Shown here: positions 29,783-39,444 of the stretch, piece after piece
Numbering within the stretch: position 1 is the first letter of the stretch
How the letters are laid out: every line of letters starts with the position of its first letter
Source: Parvularia atlantis
Taxonomy: Eukaryota > Opisthokonta > Rotosphaerida
Assembly (NCBI GenBank): GCA_943704415.1
Contig: CALSCO010001944.1
Location: 1-39,444, forward strand
Length of the DNA: 39,444 nucleotides
Direction of reading: 5' to 3'
Notes under the pieces: generated by a model
What the model was told of the DNA's origin: nothing
Databases searched by the model: none
The model's input: the letters and a program-made list of their open reading frames with translations, nothing else
Made by a program: the position numbers and the translations under genes

Positions 29783-30842
29783 ATGGATGGGCCGGCGCCC
29801 GAGGCCGAGCCGCCCGACATCGCGCCCGACATCGAGCAGCAGTTCTACGGCGCGTCGTGTCGCGCGTCGGGGCCGATGCGGGCGCCGGCTGACCCGCGCG
29901 CCCGCGCACACACGCAGACTTCGTGCGGCAGCACATCATCTCGATGCTCGCGCTGCTCGTGCTGCTCGCCGTCTCGTTCGCGGCGCTGCGGCGCGTCGGT
30001 GGTGGTGGCGGCGGCGGTGGCGGCACGCGGATGGGCGCGTCGTTCTTCATCTGCGTTGTGTGTCTGTCCGCCGTGTGGGCGTCGCTGCTGCTGCTGCCTG
30101 TCACGGCCGTCGCGAGCGAGATCATCCTGCGCTACCGCCGCCGCTCGTGGTTCCGCTGGCTCGACGCTGACCTGCTCTCGACGCTGTGGTCGCAGGTACG
30201 GCGCGATCCGCCCCCCGCGCCCCCCCGTCGCCCGTTGCCGATCGCGTCCGCGCGGCAGGTGTACTACCTCACCAACACGGCCCTATTCATCCTCCTGCCC
30301 TTCGCCTACTTTTACTACGAGACCGAGGACCTGTGGCCCAAGCGCACGCTGCGCAAGATCAACGAGACGCTCAAAGTGCTCGTGCTGGTGCGTCCGTCCC
30401 AACTCGCATGCGCTCTTCGCTGCATCGCCTGAACGGGCGCGCACAGGTCGACCTGCTCATGTACATGTTCACGATCATCACCCAGACGCTGCTCGGCCTC
30501 GACCGCGCACACGGCTTCGCGGCGCTCAATGCGATCGCCTGCGTTGCCGGCGCGTCGCTGATCCTCTTGGTGCGCGTGCGATCGCGCTTGTCACACGCAG
30601 CCCTCAACCAGCGAGCAGACCCTCCCGAGCGGCTTTGGCGTGCTCTTCCGCATGATCGCCGCGCTGGGCGAGGACGTCGGCGAGGTGCTCCGGCGCGACG
30701 AGGAGCGTCTCGAGCTCGAGATCCGCACCGCCGAGCGGGGCCTGGCGTACCAGCGGCGGCAGGCTGCGCGCGGGTGCGTCTGTGCGCGCTGGCGTGGACG
30801 GCTCCGCTAACGCCTGTCGGCACCCAGTTTGCTGCCAACGGC

Positions 30843-30874
<32 letters not shown>

Positions 30875-31721
30875 TGATCATGAACGGCGACCACCACCAA
30901 GTGCCCGGGAAGGTCGCCAAGCAGCTCACGCGCCCGTTGACGCTCGAGGAGGGCGACGAGTGCGTCCGGCGGTGGCTGCGCGCGCGCGCGTCTCACGGTG
31001 TGGCCCGCAGCGAGTGGGTGCACGTGCAGGTGGACGACCCGACGCTGCGCGCTCTCCTCGCCGAGTACGACGCGCTCAAGCGGCGGCAGCAGACGGCGCA
31101 CAAGACGACGCAGCTGCGGCGTGTCCTGTACGTGCTCTGCTACGCCGTCAGCACCATCGCGTGGCTGCACCTCGTTGTCATCCTGGCCATCAACGTCGCT
31201 CAGGGCGTGGTGTCGCTCGTGACCGCGGCCGAGTGGAACACGACACCGCTGACCGGGCGCACCGAGGCGACCGCGGCCGGGCTCGCGCAGGCGACGGCCG
31301 AGGTGCTCCTGTTCCTTTACGTCTCGGTTGCGGCGATGGTTGGCCTGTACAGCCTGCCGCGGCTGCGCTGGTTGCGCTCCCAGTGCGTGCGCCTGGCTCG
31401 GCTGCCCGACGGCTGATCGCTGACGCTGTCGCGCAAAAAAACAGACCAAGCGGCACGGCCATGCTCGAGATCATTGGCAACCTGGGGCTGCTGCTGCTCA
31501 TGGCCACGGCACTGCCCTTTGTCGCGTCCATCTGCCGCCTCGTCAGCTTTGACGCGATGGGCCCGCTCCAGGGCGTGTACTTCTTCAGCGGGCGCAAGCT
31601 CGTCGCGCTCGCCTACCAGCTCGTGCTGCTCGTGGGCGCGCTCGTGCGGCACCCAGCCGAACTGCGCGAGTTGCTGCGCCCCGTGCTGCGCGCCGCGCAG
31701 GCCGTCGGCGTCGTGACGTGA
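29783..31721 (+). CDS. LMBR1/LIMR-family polytopic membrane protein
   Basis: Matches LMBR1-domain proteins: an N-terminal EQQFYDFVRQHII segment then a helix; LLLPVTAVASEIIL; WFRWLDADLLSTLWSQVYYL; TALFILLPFAYFYYETEDLW; a helix ending CVAGASLILL; a cytosolic coiled-coil region (FRMIAALGEDVGEVL, EERLELEIRTAERGLAYQRR) with a GNGNGNGN insert; helices LRRVLYVLCYAVSTIAWLHL and LLFLYVSVAAMVGLYSLPRL; then MLEIIGNLGLLLLMATALPF and a last helix LVALAYQLVLLVGALV. LMBR1 relatives include lipocalin receptors and LMBD1, a lysosomal cobalamin exporter partner; this sequence is nearer LMBR1/LIMR than LMBD1. Six introns; the first (29850-29917) is GC-AG. A TTTATATTG element lies about 35 bp before the ATG. Confidence 0.85.
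29850..29917 (+). other. GC-AG intron 1 of the LMBR1-family gene
   Basis: The 68-nt intron has donor TACG|GCGCGTCG, branch-like GGCTGACCC and acceptor ACACGCAG. The phase-1 join gives QQFYD-FVRQH. The GT 4 nt further in would break the first membrane helix. Confidence 0.65.
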
Positions 31722-31803
31722 CCCGCGCGCGCCACCCATTTTTCTGCTGCTGCCGCTGCCCAACTTGTACAACACCGCGCCACATAAAGAGACAACGGCG
31801 CAG

Positions 31804-33374
31804 CTATGCCGCCGGTCGCTGCAGCTTGGCCTTGATCTGCTCGATGTGCTGCACACGCGATGCGGTCAGCGGTGCGAGCAGTGGGTTGCGCGTGCCGCAC
31901 CTCGGACGTGATCTCGGTCACGCCCTGGTCGCGCAGCTTCAACAGCTCGGCCTTGAACTGCGCGACAAAGTTGCCGATCGCCTGCGCGACCACCTGCTGC
32001 TCGTACATCGGCCGCGTGCGCAGCGCAGCGACGCCGAGGTCGTATGTCGACGTGACCTCGGCCGGCTCGGCGGGCGCCGCCGTCGTATTGTCGCTGGCAA
32101 CCTGTCCCTCGCCCGCCTCGCCTGTCGCGTCGTCGTCATCGTCATCGTCGAGCTGGTTGGCCGAAAACTCGGGCCGGCCGATCGTCTCGATGAACTGGCG
32201 CACGTCCTGCGCGGCATGCGTCAAGCTCATGAGCAGTCGCTGCGACCGCACACACGCACCTCCAGCTCACTGTGCAGAAACACGCGGCAGCTCTCGCACT
32301 GGCACAGGGCCACGTCCCAGTCCTCGGCGAGGTACAAGTCGACGTCGCCGACGGGCGGGAACACTGCGCGCAGGCGGCTCAGCACACACGACCGGCAGAT
32401 TGGCGCGCACCGTCAGCGACGCTGCACGCCAGCCGCAGCTTCTTCGCCTCGCTCTCGCCGTCCACGGTGTCGGTCTGCGCTGCACGCTTCGTACCAATGC
32501 CGCCCTCGCCGTCCACAGCATCACCAACGTCGATCGCGGCTGCGACGACGGTTGCGATGACGGGTGCCGGCGGCTGCTCGTACCCGGCCGCGATGCCGCG
32601 CCGGCCGCGGTGCCGCGCGAGCGTGGGCCGGTTACGTGCGCAGCGGGTGCACACGAGCGTCGTGAAGGTGTCGGTGGGCGGCATCTGGCCGTGGCCGCCA
32701 ATGAGCCGAACAAACTCAACAAGTACGCGCCACGCACCTGGTACAGGCAACGCGTGTGGTACCAGTCCTCGCACACGGCGCACTGGTGCATCAGGTCCTC
32801 CTCTGCGTCAGGGTCGTACGGCTGGTCGCAGCGGCAGTAGCGGTTGAGAAAGTTGTGGTTGTAGCGGTTGCTAGGGTTGCTCGCCGGCTTGTCGGGACTG
32901 AGGCGGCACCGGAAGCCTGCACACCCCCCGCGTCGGCAGCCGCCACGATGCGGCACGAGCGAGCGCGCGCACCCGCAAACAGGCCGTTGCCGCAGTCGCA
33001 CACAAAGTCGCGCTTCGTGAACAGCTCGAGCAGCTCGTGCTCGGCGTGGCAGCTGATCGAGCAGCTGTAGCAGACACCCGCGAGCTGCGCGCCGCGCCGC
33101 CGTCAGCCGCCGTCAACCGATTGTACGCACGCGGCTAACCTTGCCGCTGCCCGTCGGCACGCACGTGCGGCACGCGTACACGCGCTGGCGGTCGACCGGC
33201 ACGTCTGCTGCGCGTTCAGCCCGGCCAAATAACCCCCCAACGAGCCCGCGCACCGGCCACAAACGTGCAGCGGTCGTGGTCGCCCGGCAGCACGCGCGCC
33301 GCCTCGCGCTCGAGCCGCGCCTGCTGCTCCAGCAGCTCGCCCGCCAGCAGCGCCGTCGACGTCGACGACGACAT
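31804..33374 (-). CDS. UBR7: UBR7-like E3 ubiquitin ligase (UBR box + PHD finger)
   Basis: Begins MSSSTSTALLAGELLEQQ, then a UBR-type zinc finger: DRCTFVAGDVPVDRQRVYAC, RTCVPTGSG, LAGVCYSCSISCHAEHELLE, LFTKRDFVCDCGN. A linker LSPDKPASNPSNRYNHNFLN leads to the PHD finger YCRCDQPYD...MHQCAVCEDWYHTRCL...LVCTRCA. The C-terminal UBR7-specific part contains DVALCQCESCRVFL, a long acidic run and a helical end (EITSEHIEQIKAKLQRPAA). Animal UBR7 binds histone tails and ubiquitinates H2B. Six introns are inferred, all with acceptable GT donors. It converges on the LMBR1-family gene across 82 bp containing TTGTACAA; the start faces the SDR gene. Confidence 0.92.
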
Positions 33375-33623
33375 TCGCGGTTCAGTGGCGCGCAAAAAGT
33401 AAGCTGACACGCGGCCATCACTGGGAGCCTCGGGCCGTGAGCGCGCGGTCGAACATCGATGAGGCGGAAGCTCGAGATCCGTGCGTGCGACGCCGGGCCG
33501 TCGTGCCCGGTTGTTGATCTCGTCTTGCATACGCGCGCGCAGCTCGGCCGATCCAAAAACGGCTGAAGACGTAGAGCGCAAAGCAGTGATTTTTTTCAAC
33601 GGTCGACGTTCGACAGCACGCCC

Positions 33624-34832
33624 ATGACAAGCGCCAGGTCGCGCCGCGTCTTCACCAATGCCGGCGACGCGCTGGTCACGTCGCCGCTGCGCAGCTCGGT
33701 CGAGGGGCTGCTGCAGCTGCTGTGGGGCGCGGTGGCGGGCGAGGCGGTACCGGCGGTGCTGGCGGCGGACGTGGCGCGGATCGGCACCGTCCTCGTCACC
33801 GGCTGCAACTGCGGCCTCGGCCGGGCCATCGCCGTGCGCCTCGTCCGGGGCGGCACGCGCCGGCTGCTGATGGCCTGCCGCGACGACGTGCCGGCGGCCC
33901 GCGACGACGTGCGCGCGCGCGCGGGCGTGCCCGATGCCGATGTCGCGATTGACTACGTCGACCTGGCCGATCTGCGGACGGTGCACGCCCTGTGCGACGC
34001 GTTGCGCGACCGCGGCGAGCGCATCGACGTGCTCGTGCTCAACGCCGGCGTCGTCACGGCGCGCGCGCGGCGCTCGGCCGACGGGCTGGACACGATGCTG
34101 CAGGTGCCGTGCGTCTCGCGATCGCATGCAGTGGCTGATCATGAGCCGCGCGCAGGTCAACTACCTCGCCAACACGGTGCTCGTGCGCCGCCTGCTGCAC
34201 GACGGCGTCCTGCGCTGCGCCGACCCGGCGCCCGACACGTGCCGCCCGCGCATCGTTCTCGTCTCGTCCGAGGACCACCGCCACCCGACGCGCGTCGACC
34301 TCGACGCGTTCGCGACCTTCCGCGACTACAACACGGCCTTTGACCTGTCGATGTACGGCGAGGTGCGCACCGCGCTCATTCGCACAACTACAAGTCACGG
34401 CTCACGGCGCGTGCGCACGCATAGAGCAAGCTTTACCTGACGACGTACGCGTGGGAGCTGTCGCGGCGCCTCAACCGCGGCCGCTCCGCCGGCGACGCGC
34501 GCGTGGCCGTGCTGGCCATGTGCCCCGGCCCGGTCAACAGCAACATCGCGAACGAGGCGCCCGCGTGGATCAAGCCGCTCGTGCAGCTGATGTTCCGCCT
34601 GCTCTTCCGCGACCCGCTCGATGCGGCGCTGCCAGGCGTGTACCTGGCCGCGGCCAGCGCGCTCGAGGGCCGCACGCAGGTCTACATGCACCGCTTCGCC
34701 GAGAAGCCGCCTGCGCCGCTTGTGTTCGACAAGGCCTTTGCCCGCGCGCTCTGGGACACCTCGGAGGACGTCGTCGCGGCCGTGACGGGCCGGGCGCGCG
34801 GCGCACACCCTGTTGCCCTGCTGGATGAGTGA
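33624..34832 (+). CDS. Short-chain dehydrogenase/reductase, retinol-dehydrogenase-like
   Basis: A Rossmann-fold SDR of classical type: cofactor loop VLVTGCNCGLGRAIAVRL (TGxxxGxG), LLMACRDD, VDLADLRTVHALCDAL, DVLVLNAGVV (NAG), VNYLANTVLVRRLL, catalytic Ser in RIVLVSSEDHR, and YGESK as the YxxxK pair, rebuilt across an intron whose acceptor is CATAG. After it come TTYAWELSRRL and MCPGPVNSNIA. The order and the SSEDHRHP motif resemble RDH11-14/WWOX-like oxidoreductases, which use NADP(H) on lipid alcohols or retinoids. Two introns, donors GTGCCG and GTGCGC. The N-terminal ~50 residues before the fold are amphipathic and may associate with membranes. Substrate not predictable. Confidence 0.9.
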
Positions 34833-34888
34833 TAGCGCACACACAATGATGGATCCTGGCCGCCGCGCACAGAACAAAGAAGGTCGGC

Positions 34889-37800
34889 TCACCCGTCCGC
34901 GTACCGCAGCTGGTACATGTCGCTGAGCACGCTGCCGCCGCTCGCCACGGCCGCGGCCATACTCGCGCCCGCGGTCGCGCCGGGCAAGGATGCGAGGACG
35001 ACGACGTCCTTGGTCGTGATCGTGCGCAGCCGCGCGGCCGCTCGCCCGGCCACCGGCGAGCCCACGCCTGGGCTCAGCGCGGACGAGGCGCGCGCGCGTG
35101 CGTCGGCGGCGGCCTGGCGCGATGGATGCCGCACAGACGCGTTCTGCGGCAGGCCCGTGCGTCAGCTGCACAGGACACGCTAGCACGCGGAAACGCACAT
35201 AGGTCAGCTGTGTCAACGACTGCAGCGCCTGCACGCGGCGCAGCAGCACAAGACGCTTGCCGATGCTCACAGGCAGCTCGTACGTCTTGACGCTGTCCTT
35301 GTCAAACAGCAGCAGCTGCGCCCCCGTGATGCCCTTCTCTGCGGCGGCCGTCAGCGATGTGCCATGCTCGGTGCCACATCACACTCACGCACCGCGACAC
35401 GCGTCCACGATCTCCTTCATGTCGATGTCGGCCAGCCACGCCGCAACATGGTCCACCGTCCACGTCGTCACATCAGCCGGGAGCCCGCGCTCAAGCGATG
35501 TCTTGGGGGTGCGCGTCAGGACGTCGCGCACGCACGTGCCAGGCAGGGCACGCGCCTTGCGCTGCGACGACACGTCCGGCGCGTCCCCCTCGGCCTCCGA
35601 CTGCTTACGACGCTGCGGCGCGCGTCAGACAGGCGCAGCGCAGCCAACACACCAAGCGCACCTCGGCCGCAATCAGCAGCTGCTTGAGCCACTCTGCCGC
35701 ATCCCCCTCGTCCGCCGCGGCAAGGAACATCCGGCGCCCGCCCGACATGATCGAGCTGCGACGGCTGCCTTCAGCCCGCACGGCCCGCTCAGCCCTCACG
35801 CAGCAGCGCGCACATGACGTTCTTGCGCCGCAGCGCTGTGCCGGTCTCGCGCACTTCGGCCAGGCGCAGCATGAGCGAGTCGATTGGGAGCATCTCCTGG
35901 CACGTGCTGCAGCGTCAGCCCAGTGCGGGACGCTCAAGCGCGCGCCCACGCACAAAGTCGTTCTTGAACACGAGCAGCGTGCTGCCCACGATCGCAAACA
36001 TGCGCCGCCGCCACGTGCGCGCGAGCAGCGGGCCCTCTGCGCCACACGAAGCTGTCAGCCGCAGACCGACCGCGACCACCACCCGCTGCGTACCGAGCCG
36101 GTGCAGGAAGCCGCGCAGGCGCTCGCCGGCCGCGCGCAGTCCGGCCGGGCTGCTCCCGGGCGAGTCGGTCGAGGGCGTAAGCTCGCGCCTGCTCAGGTCA
36201 CTCAGGCGCAGCTTCTGCACCAGGATCCCATCCGTCAGGCGCAACACCGACACACTTTCAGCGCCAAACAGCAGCACGAGGTGCGGGTACGCGTACACTG
36301 GCGGGCGACGCGGTCAGCGCACACGGCACAAAGCAGCGCAACAAGCGCACCGGTGCGCTTCGGCGGCTCCTCAAACGGCACTGGCGTGCGGCGCGACTTT
36401 TCAAACGTCTCAACGTCGAGAAACACGCCGACGTCTGTGCACGCCACGGGTGAGACGGTGCGCGCCGAGCAGCCGCAGCAGTGCGCACCGCTGAAGCACA
36501 CAAAGTACTCGTTCAGGTGCGCCAGGTGCACGACGTCGCAAGGGTACCGTCCGGGCTTCTCGGCCGAGCGGCACAGCTGCGCACACAACGTCAGAGCGAA
36601 AACACGCACGCCAGCGCGGCCGCACCTGCTCAACCTGCGACGTGTCCACGTCGAGCAGGTGGAACTCGGTCAGCTCGCGGAACGCGATGAGCACGGCGTC
36701 GTTGATGACTTTGAGCACGGTCGGCGGCGACGGGACGTAAAACTCCTGCGCGCGCGTTCACGTCAGTAACAGCGTGCACGCGCGGTGGGTGCGGCAGCGG
36801 TGCACCTTCTTCGGCACAAAGAGGAACGTGCCCTGCATGTCCATCTTCTCCAGCTCAAACATGTGCAGCGTCGTCGTGATGGCCGCGATCACGTACAGAC
36901 GCCGTCCGCGCCAGCCGTACGTAAACTCGTGGCAGCCCTTCGTGCCCGCAATCTTCTCGCCAAACCACTGGCCCTTGACGAGGTGGTACGCGACCAAGTG
37001 CGAGTTGCGCCCTGCGGCTCGCGCGGGTCAGCCACTCTGCACGCCGCCGCCGCGCACGGCCGGCGCACCGCAGAGCGCGAGCACGAGGTCGATCTCGTCG
37101 ATCACGCTGATTTTGTGGTAGATCTTGCGGCGCTCGAGCGGTGCCCACTCGAGCTTGCGCGGCAGAAGCGGTGAGTCGGCGCTGGTGTCCGGCACCGAGC
37201 CAGCCGTGAGCGCGCGCGACCGCTCGGCCACTGCAACGCGTGCCGTCAGCACCAGCGAGGCACTGCGAGGCGCGCCATAGCGCACCGCGCGGGCGCACGA
37301 ACGGCGTGTTTGGCAGGATCGCGAGGCCGTTGTCCGTGCCGAGAAAGATGTCCTTTGTGCCTGTGTGCAAACACGCGTACGTCAGACAGCGTCACGCAGG
37401 CAGCACGGTTCTGGCCGCGCACCGTACGTGTCACTGCAGCGCACGTCAAACAGCGCGTTCTCGTACAGCGCCTCCAGGCCGAGCGGTTGTGCGCGCAGGA
37501 TCTGCGTTGCGGCGCGACGTCAGCTGCTGCCATCACGCGCACAGCCGGCGCGCACGCACGTCGCCGGTGAGCCGCGCGAGCGGGCCGTGCGCCACGACCT
37601 CGGGCTCGCCAAACTGCACGCGGATGTCCTCGGCGATCGGGCGCAGGATAACGAGCGAGCCGTGCAACTCGAGCAGGTCCATGAAGCACGTTTTGGACGC
37701 GCCAACGAGCGTAATCTCCTCCTGCGGCGTCGCGTCCTGCTTGCGCAGCACCGATGGCGCAAACACGATCGCCAGGTTCTCGTTGCCCATCAGGTTCGTC

Positions 37801-39417
37801 TCGGCGAACGAGGCGACACACTGCGCGCCGCTCGGTGAGGCCGCCGCAGCGGACGCAGGCGGTGGCAGGGGCGCGCACCTTGAGGTACGACAGCAGCGTC
37901 GACAACAGCCACTGGTTCTCGGGCGGGAGCTGGATCAGCAGCGCATTGTACGCCTCCACCTTCTTGTCCTTCGGGAACGAGACTGCGGCGGGCAGCGGTT
38001 TCAGCGCGAGGCAGCCATGCGCAGTGCGCACGCAACGGATCGACAGGAACGACTGGAAGAGCGCGTACGGGATCAGCGGCTCGGGCAGCTCCTGCAGGAA
38101 CGCCTTGAGCACGCCCGCGACCGTGTGCGCCTCGCCTGACTCGAGGATGTGCACGGTCTCGTCTGTGGGCGCGCGTGAGCGTGAGTGCCGCTCGTGTCTC
38201 GCTGGCTGCGCGCGCTCACTCTTGTCAAACTGGTCCTTGATGCTCTTCATCGCGCTGCTGTTGCCGCTCTTGCGGAAGACGCCCTCGACCTCGTGGGCTG
38301 CGGCGCCGTCTCAGCGACAGCTGCCCGTGGTCAAAGCAGCGCGCCGCACACCGTTGTTGGCCAGCAGAAACTCGAGACACGTGTCGATCACGACCGGTAC
38401 CTGTGTCCCGTCGCGGTCCACGACGGCCGCCAGCGGCTGGCCAAACACGGGGCGCAGCGGCCGCATGTACGGCATTACCTCGAGCAGCCCCGGCGGCTTC
38501 TGGGCGAGGAACGGCGCGAGTGCGCGGATCTGGCCAGACGTCTGAGCGACCACACAGTGCCCGCAGCCGCCTCGCGCACGCGTACCCAAACGACGCGGTC
38601 GTGCCGGCTCGCGAAGGCCATCCAGTGCGTGACGGGCGGCTTGGTGATGACCGAGCGCTCTTTGGCGATGTCGTTGGCGCACCACTTCGATGGCAGCGCA
38701 CGCCGCACCGTCAAATGGCCGCAGATCGAGCCGGATCGAGAACGGCCGGGCCTCGTCGGCCTCGCTCGGCACCTCGATCAACGTGCCGGGCCTGTGGCGC
38801 GGGCGTCAGCCGTGTACCGCGAGTACACACCGCGTCCGAGGCGCACCACGGTACAGAGATGACGTCGTCCGAGCGCACGTGCACGTCGCGGCGATCGGTC
38901 ACGTGCAGCCCGTCGTGTCGCAGCTCTGGCGTCGTGGTCTGTTTGTGAGCGGACGTGCATGCAGATCGCATCGGGTCGCGCACCGGCGTACGCGAGCACC
39001 CACTGCCCGGGCTTGGCGTGCGCCGGGTCGCCGTTGAGGAACGCGACCCAGCTGCCCAGCAGCACGCCGAGGCGCTCGAGGCCCGGCACGATCTGCACAC
39101 GGCCGTCTCAGCGCCGCTGTGCGTCGATGCGCAACCGCGCGCGTACGCACCGCCTTGTCGCGCAGCCGCTCCCAGTGCGCCCCGGGTGCCACGCCCGCGC
39201 CCGTGCTCTGCATCGTCCCGCTCGTCCCGAGCCCGCCGCCGCTGCCGCCGAGCCCGCCGAGCCCGCTGCCGCCGCCGCTGCCGGCGCTGGCGAGGACGGG
39301 CGAGGCCGTGCCGGATGAGGGCGCGCCGAGGCCGCTGAGGGCGAGCGCGCCGGGGCTGGCGGGCGATGTGCGCGCAGCAGTGCCACCGGGCGGCGAGGTG
39401 GCGCGCGCCGTGGCCAT
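34889..39417 (-). CDS. PH-RhoGAP-CNH-PH-SAM Rho-GTPase regulator
   Basis: Starts with a Gly/Ser/Ala-rich stretch (Met 39417; it may begin further right). A PH-like domain follows (LGVLLGSWVAFLNGD, LHVTDRRDVHV, TLIEVPSEADEARPFSIRL, HWMAFASRHDRVVWI). The RhoGAP domain is VFGQPLAAVVDRDG, VPVVIDTCLEFLLANNAHEV, EGVFRKSGN (arginine finger), VAGVLKAFLQELPEPLIPY, PPENQWLLSTLLSYLK and NLMGNENLAIVFAPSVLR. The CNH domain includes GTKDIFLGTDNGLAILPN, IDLVLALCGRNSHLVAYHL, LKVINDAVLIAFRELTEF, NEYFVCFSDVGVFLDVETFE, YAYPHLVLLFGAESVSVL and TDGILVQKL. A second PH domain (LEGPLLARTWRRRMFAIVG...AAEWLKQLL) and a SAM domain (WTVDHVAAWLADIDMKEIVD, KGITGAQLLLFDKDSVKTYE) finish the protein. It should switch off Rho/Rac-type GTPases at membranes. 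About 19 introns. Confidence 0.88.
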
Positions 39418-39444
39418 CGAGGAGACGGACGACGGCAGACGGCG

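Noticed and set aside
1-39444. tRNA, rRNA, CRISPR arrays, transposons, LTR or virus-like elements
   Set aside because: Looked for and not seen: no cloverleaf with GGTTCGA-type arm in context, no spaced direct repeats, no transposase, integrase, reverse transcriptase or capsid-like coding sequence.

Overview
This is a gene-dense, GC-rich (roughly two thirds G+C by eye) piece of a nuclear genome from a unicellular eukaryote. Almost every gene is cut by many short introns (about 45-90 nt). They usually start GTGCG, carry a CTGAC / CTGAT / CTCAC-like branch site 10-20 nt before the end, and finish CAG. When these introns are removed, the family alignments become continuous. The gene set (CaaX-type G-gamma, receptor-like 7TM-RGS proteins, RagC/D, a RhoGAP with a CNH domain, a selenoprotein SelD, UBR7, ELP4, non-phosphorylating GAPN-like ALDH) points to a free-living protist. 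An apusomonad-like or other amorphean-side organism would fit, but this window cannot settle the lineage. I see no tRNA, rRNA, CRISPR, transposon or virus-derived element. One 88-nt assembly gap lies at 14459-14546.

Layout. 1-1286 (-): MMTAG2-like nuclear RS/RD-tail protein. 1372-3503 (-) and 5177-7362 (-): two paralogous 7TM-RGS proteins flanking an intronless secreted kelch protein (3901-5031, -). 7491-8307 (+): ANCHR-like protein. 8330-9282 (-): PLPP6-like lipid phosphatase. 9584-11671 (+): GAPN-like aldehyde dehydrogenase. 11944-13420 (-): selenophosphate synthetase with an in-frame UGA read as selenocysteine, with a SECIS-like hairpin in its 3' flank. 14037-14322 (-): G-protein gamma. 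14865-16268 (+): Elongator subunit ELP4. 16299-17035 (-): PWWP protein. 17118-18181 (-): bZIP factor. 18391-20877 (+): DEAD-box helicase with a likely mitochondrial presequence. 20950-22555 (-): microsomal-type epoxide hydrolase. 22608-23574 (-): secreted class 3 lipase. 23814-25237 (-): peroxisomal acyl-CoA thioesterase. 25260-27809 (-): DDX56-like nucleolar helicase. 27937-29601 (-): RagC/D GTPase. 29783-31721 (+): LMBR1-family membrane protein. 31804-33374 (-): UBR7. 33624-34832 (+): short-chain dehydrogenase. 34889-39417 (-): PH-RhoGAP-CNH-PH-SAM regulator.

How the genes relate. The strongest functional theme is heterotrimeric G-protein control: two 7TM-RGS proteins plus a prenylated G-gamma within 13 kb. 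Other genes belong to small-GTPase and nutrient signalling (RagC/D, RhoGAP-CNH), lipid turnover (lipase, PLPP6, epoxide hydrolase, peroxisomal thioesterase), selenium metabolism and translation or ribosome biogenesis (ELP4, DDX56).

What stands out: (1) the selenoprotein SelD and its candidate SECIS; (2) an unusual splice-donor consensus with C at +4, and at least seven well-supported GC-AG introns, one of them at the same position in both 7TM-RGS paralogs; (3) TGTA(A/C) motifs, three of them palindromic TGTACA, in the very short 3' gaps; (4) the tandem 7TM-RGS pair; (5) the RhoGAP/CNH domain combination. Exon joins quoted below were inferred by eye from reading frame, family alignment and the splice motifs; none has been tested with transcripts.
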